Shown here: positions 19,499 to 20,749 of the stretch, piece after piece
Position numbering within the stretch: position 1 is the stretch's first letter
How the letters are laid out: every line of letters starts with the position of its first letter
Virus record (IMG/VR): IMGVR_UViG_3300021379_001157
Coordinates: 1-20,749 of that record
Strand: one strand, 5' to 3'
From: a virus
DNA: 20,749 nucleotides
The notes under the pieces: generated by a model
Seen by the model: only the letters and a program-made list of their open reading frames with translations
What the model was told of the DNA's origin: nothing
The model's database searches: none
Translations under genes and position numbers: made by a program

Positions 19499-19895
19499 AG
19501 ACGAGATTAACGAAAACAGAATTGCAGAGTTAGTCTCTTCACGTTGGAAATGTGAACTAATTCGGCAAGATCATTACGATAGCTTTGACTACATAGCTAT
19601 GAGAAATGATGAGATACTTTCGTTCGTTGAGGTTAGATCAAGGACACATACTTATGGCAAGTTTCCTGACTGCTTCATATCATTAACAAAGATGCTTAGA
19701 GCAAAAGAACTTACCCAGACAACTGGGCTACCATGCTTCTTTGTTGTTTCTTGGAGTGATTGTGTTGGTTGGATAAACCTAGACTTCAAGCCAAGACTTG
19801 TCAGGTCTGGGAAGGAATGGAGCAGAAGAAACAACCCGAAGGTGTCCGAGCTTCTAGGCTCCATACCAATCCAAAAGTTTGTAATGTTCAATTGA
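19476..19895 (+). CDS. PD-(D/E)XK nuclease-like protein
   Basis: 139 aa. The core E...FDY....ILSFVEVRSR, with E in the N-terminal helix (about 9-12), D40 in FDYIA and E53 in FVEVRSR, resembles the PD-(D/E)XK nuclease fold, in the style of small phage resolvase/endonuclease-like proteins. Arg replaces the usual Lys in the E-x-K position, so activity is uncertain. The start overlaps the previous gene by 23 bases with only a weak ribosome binding site. The gene ends inside a GTTC palindrome (19886-19897), only 3 bases from the end of the convergent polyvalent gene. Confidence 0.6.
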   Translation: MTGNYRTEDEINENRIAELVSSRWKCELIRQDHYDSFDYIAMRNDEILSFVEVRSRTHTYGKFPDCFISLTKMLRAKELTQTTGLPCFFVVSWSDCVGWINLDFKPRLVRSGKEWSRRNNPKVSELLGSIPIQKFVMFN

Positions 19896-19897
19896 AC
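19886..19897. promoter_or_regulatory. Dispersed palindrome site 9 (GTTCAATTGAAC) at convergent gene ends
   Basis: Perfect palindrome covering the stop codon of the plus-strand nuclease-like gene and ending two bases before the stop codon of the minus-strand polyvalent gene. No hairpin terminator is visible there. Confidence 0.65.
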
Positions 19898-19898
19898 T

Positions 19899-20749
19899 TT
19901 ATCGATAGTCCTTCATGAGCATATTGCCACGAGCGTACAGCATTTGCTTCTGCTTATCTAATCGCTCTAAAAGCAACTGGCGCTGACTATCAGACAAAGC
20001 TACATTGTCGCGGATAGCATTTTGCTGCCGCGATATTTTCTTGATGGCATTATTGATAGCTTTAATTCGAGGAAGAAGTGCAATCTCTTCAGCATACTTT
20101 TCCCTCGCCCTCATAAGTCTACTGCGATCACCCGCCTCTTGTGCTGCTTTTATTTCAGAACCTACATTCAGAATGCGGTCACGCTTCTCAACGAACATGC
20201 CTATGTTCTCGCGCTCAGATACACTACCGATTGCTTTACGAACGAAAGGTATTTCCCTTGTAAGGTCTTCACTGAAACCATCGGTGTAGATACGAGCAGG
20301 AAGCTCACCTGTTCTCTGAACAAATCTACCAATACCACCAGTCAAATACTCAAACCAGTAGTCCATGATCTCTGGGTTCCAATCTACAAACCCAGACATT
20401 TCAGTAGTGCCGCCAGTGAGTGAGTTCAGGTTGTTTGTCACCCAACGTGCTGATGGACTAACGCTATTAAAGTAGCGTTGGCTATCAGGCGATTGATCCC
20501 CAGGATACTGCTGCTTATATATTGGCACTCCCGCATAGTTTTCATTACGCATGATCTCAATGAATGGATCAGCCACAGTTGGTGCCACAAAGTTCGCCAT
20601 GTTCTCAGTGCCGCCGATTGGGTTAAGGGCATCCACTGCAGTCATGATGATTGAGTTGGCACCCTCTGATGCAGAGTATTCTCCACGTAGTGTACGGCTA
20701 AACGCACGACCCGCATTAACAGCCATGTTCAAACCATATGGCATTGGTA
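19899..20749 (-). CDS. Polyvalent structural protein, C-terminal LPD38-like part (partial)
   Basis: Only the C-terminal about 283 residues are inside the window; the frame is open past the right edge. The segment starting MPYGLNMAVNAGRAFSRTLR, with ALNPIGG, PTVADPFIEIM and LTGG...GFVDWNPE...GGIGRF, matches the LPD38 domain found near the end of the very large polyvalent proteins of podovirus-like phages, which are injected with DNA and carry several enzymatic domains. The last about 110 residues are highly charged helices, probably coiled coil. It is a late gene converging on the recombination operon. The rest of the protein must be outside this window. Confidence 0.78.
   Translation of the reverse strand, partial: PMPYGLNMAVNAGRAFSRTLRGEYSASEGANSIIMTAVDALNPIGGTENMANFVAPTVADPFIEIMRNENYAGVPIYKQQYPGDQSPDSQRYFNSVSPSARWVTNNLNSLTGGTTEMSGFVDWNPEIMDYWFEYLTGGIGRFVQRTGELPARIYTDGFSEDLTREIPFVRKAIGSVSERENIGMFVEKRDRILNVGSEIKAAQEAGDRSRLMRAREKYAEEIALLPRIKAINNAIKKISRQQNAIRDNVALSDSQRQLLLERLDKQKQMLYARGNMLMKDYR

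Noticed and set aside
1241-19897. GTTC palindromes as LexA boxes
   Set aside because: The known alphaproteobacterial LexA box is a direct repeat GTTC-N7-GTTC and the Bacillus type is GAAC-N4-GTTC; here the arms are GTTC-N4-GAAC, a different symmetry.

Overview
The window is a piece of a tailed double-stranded DNA phage, or a prophage of one. It carries a portal gene, both terminase genes and the end of a very large polyvalent structural protein, together with phage replication, recombination and early accessory genes. The portal type, the LPD38-like polyvalent protein and the moderate GC content suggest a podovirus-like phage of a (possibly marine) alphaproteobacterium. That host guess is inference only. 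There are no tRNA, rRNA, CRISPR, transposon or integrase genes, and no DNA polymerase is visible. Whether the phage is temperate cannot be decided from this window.

Layout. (1) 1-3764, minus strand: portal (runs off the left edge), large terminase and small terminase. The two terminase genes are separated by an unusual 474-bp gap with inverted repeats, an AT-rich hairpin and G-runs. (2) 3765-4480: a gene-free control region with palindromes, a promoter-like sequence preceded by three 10-bp-phased repeats, and about 350 bp of GC-rich, highly foldable sequence that may be a structured RNA or leader. (3) 4481-13561, plus strand: an early-type operon of about 21 mostly small, tightly packed genes. 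The recognisable ones are a HAD 5'(3')-deoxyribonucleotidase, a DUF6011-like zinc protein, a MoxR AAA+ ATPase, a zinc-ribbon protein, a VWA/HExxH protein and an Xre-type regulator. (4) 13562-13775: back-to-back terminators. (5) 13776-16233, minus strand: a small hidden gene, a T7 gp4-like primase-helicase and a RusA-type resolvase. (6) 16306-19895, plus strand: a recombination operon with a PD-(D/E)XK exonuclease, a DUF1071/Sak3-like annealing protein, a small SSB-tailed protein, an HNH nuclease, an AlpA/excisionase-like HTH and a second PD-(D/E)XK-like protein. (7) 19899-20749, minus strand: C-terminus of an LPD38-type polyvalent protein that runs off the right edge.

How the parts fit. Primase-helicase, exonuclease, annealing protein, SSB-like protein, RusA and HNH nuclease form a replication/recombination toolkit, and the terminase and portal genes package the product. 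The plus operon is divided by intergenic hairpins. The most striking feature is a 12-bp palindrome, GTTCAATTGAAC or close variants, usually with A/T flanks, that occurs nine times across the window. Most copies lie in intergenic gaps, often directly before a Shine-Dalgarno sequence, and two lie inside genes. It resembles a dispersed operator ('stoperator') network and is the best candidate for an undescribed regulatory system. The MoxR / zinc-ribbon / VWA-metallopeptidase / Xre cassette is the second.
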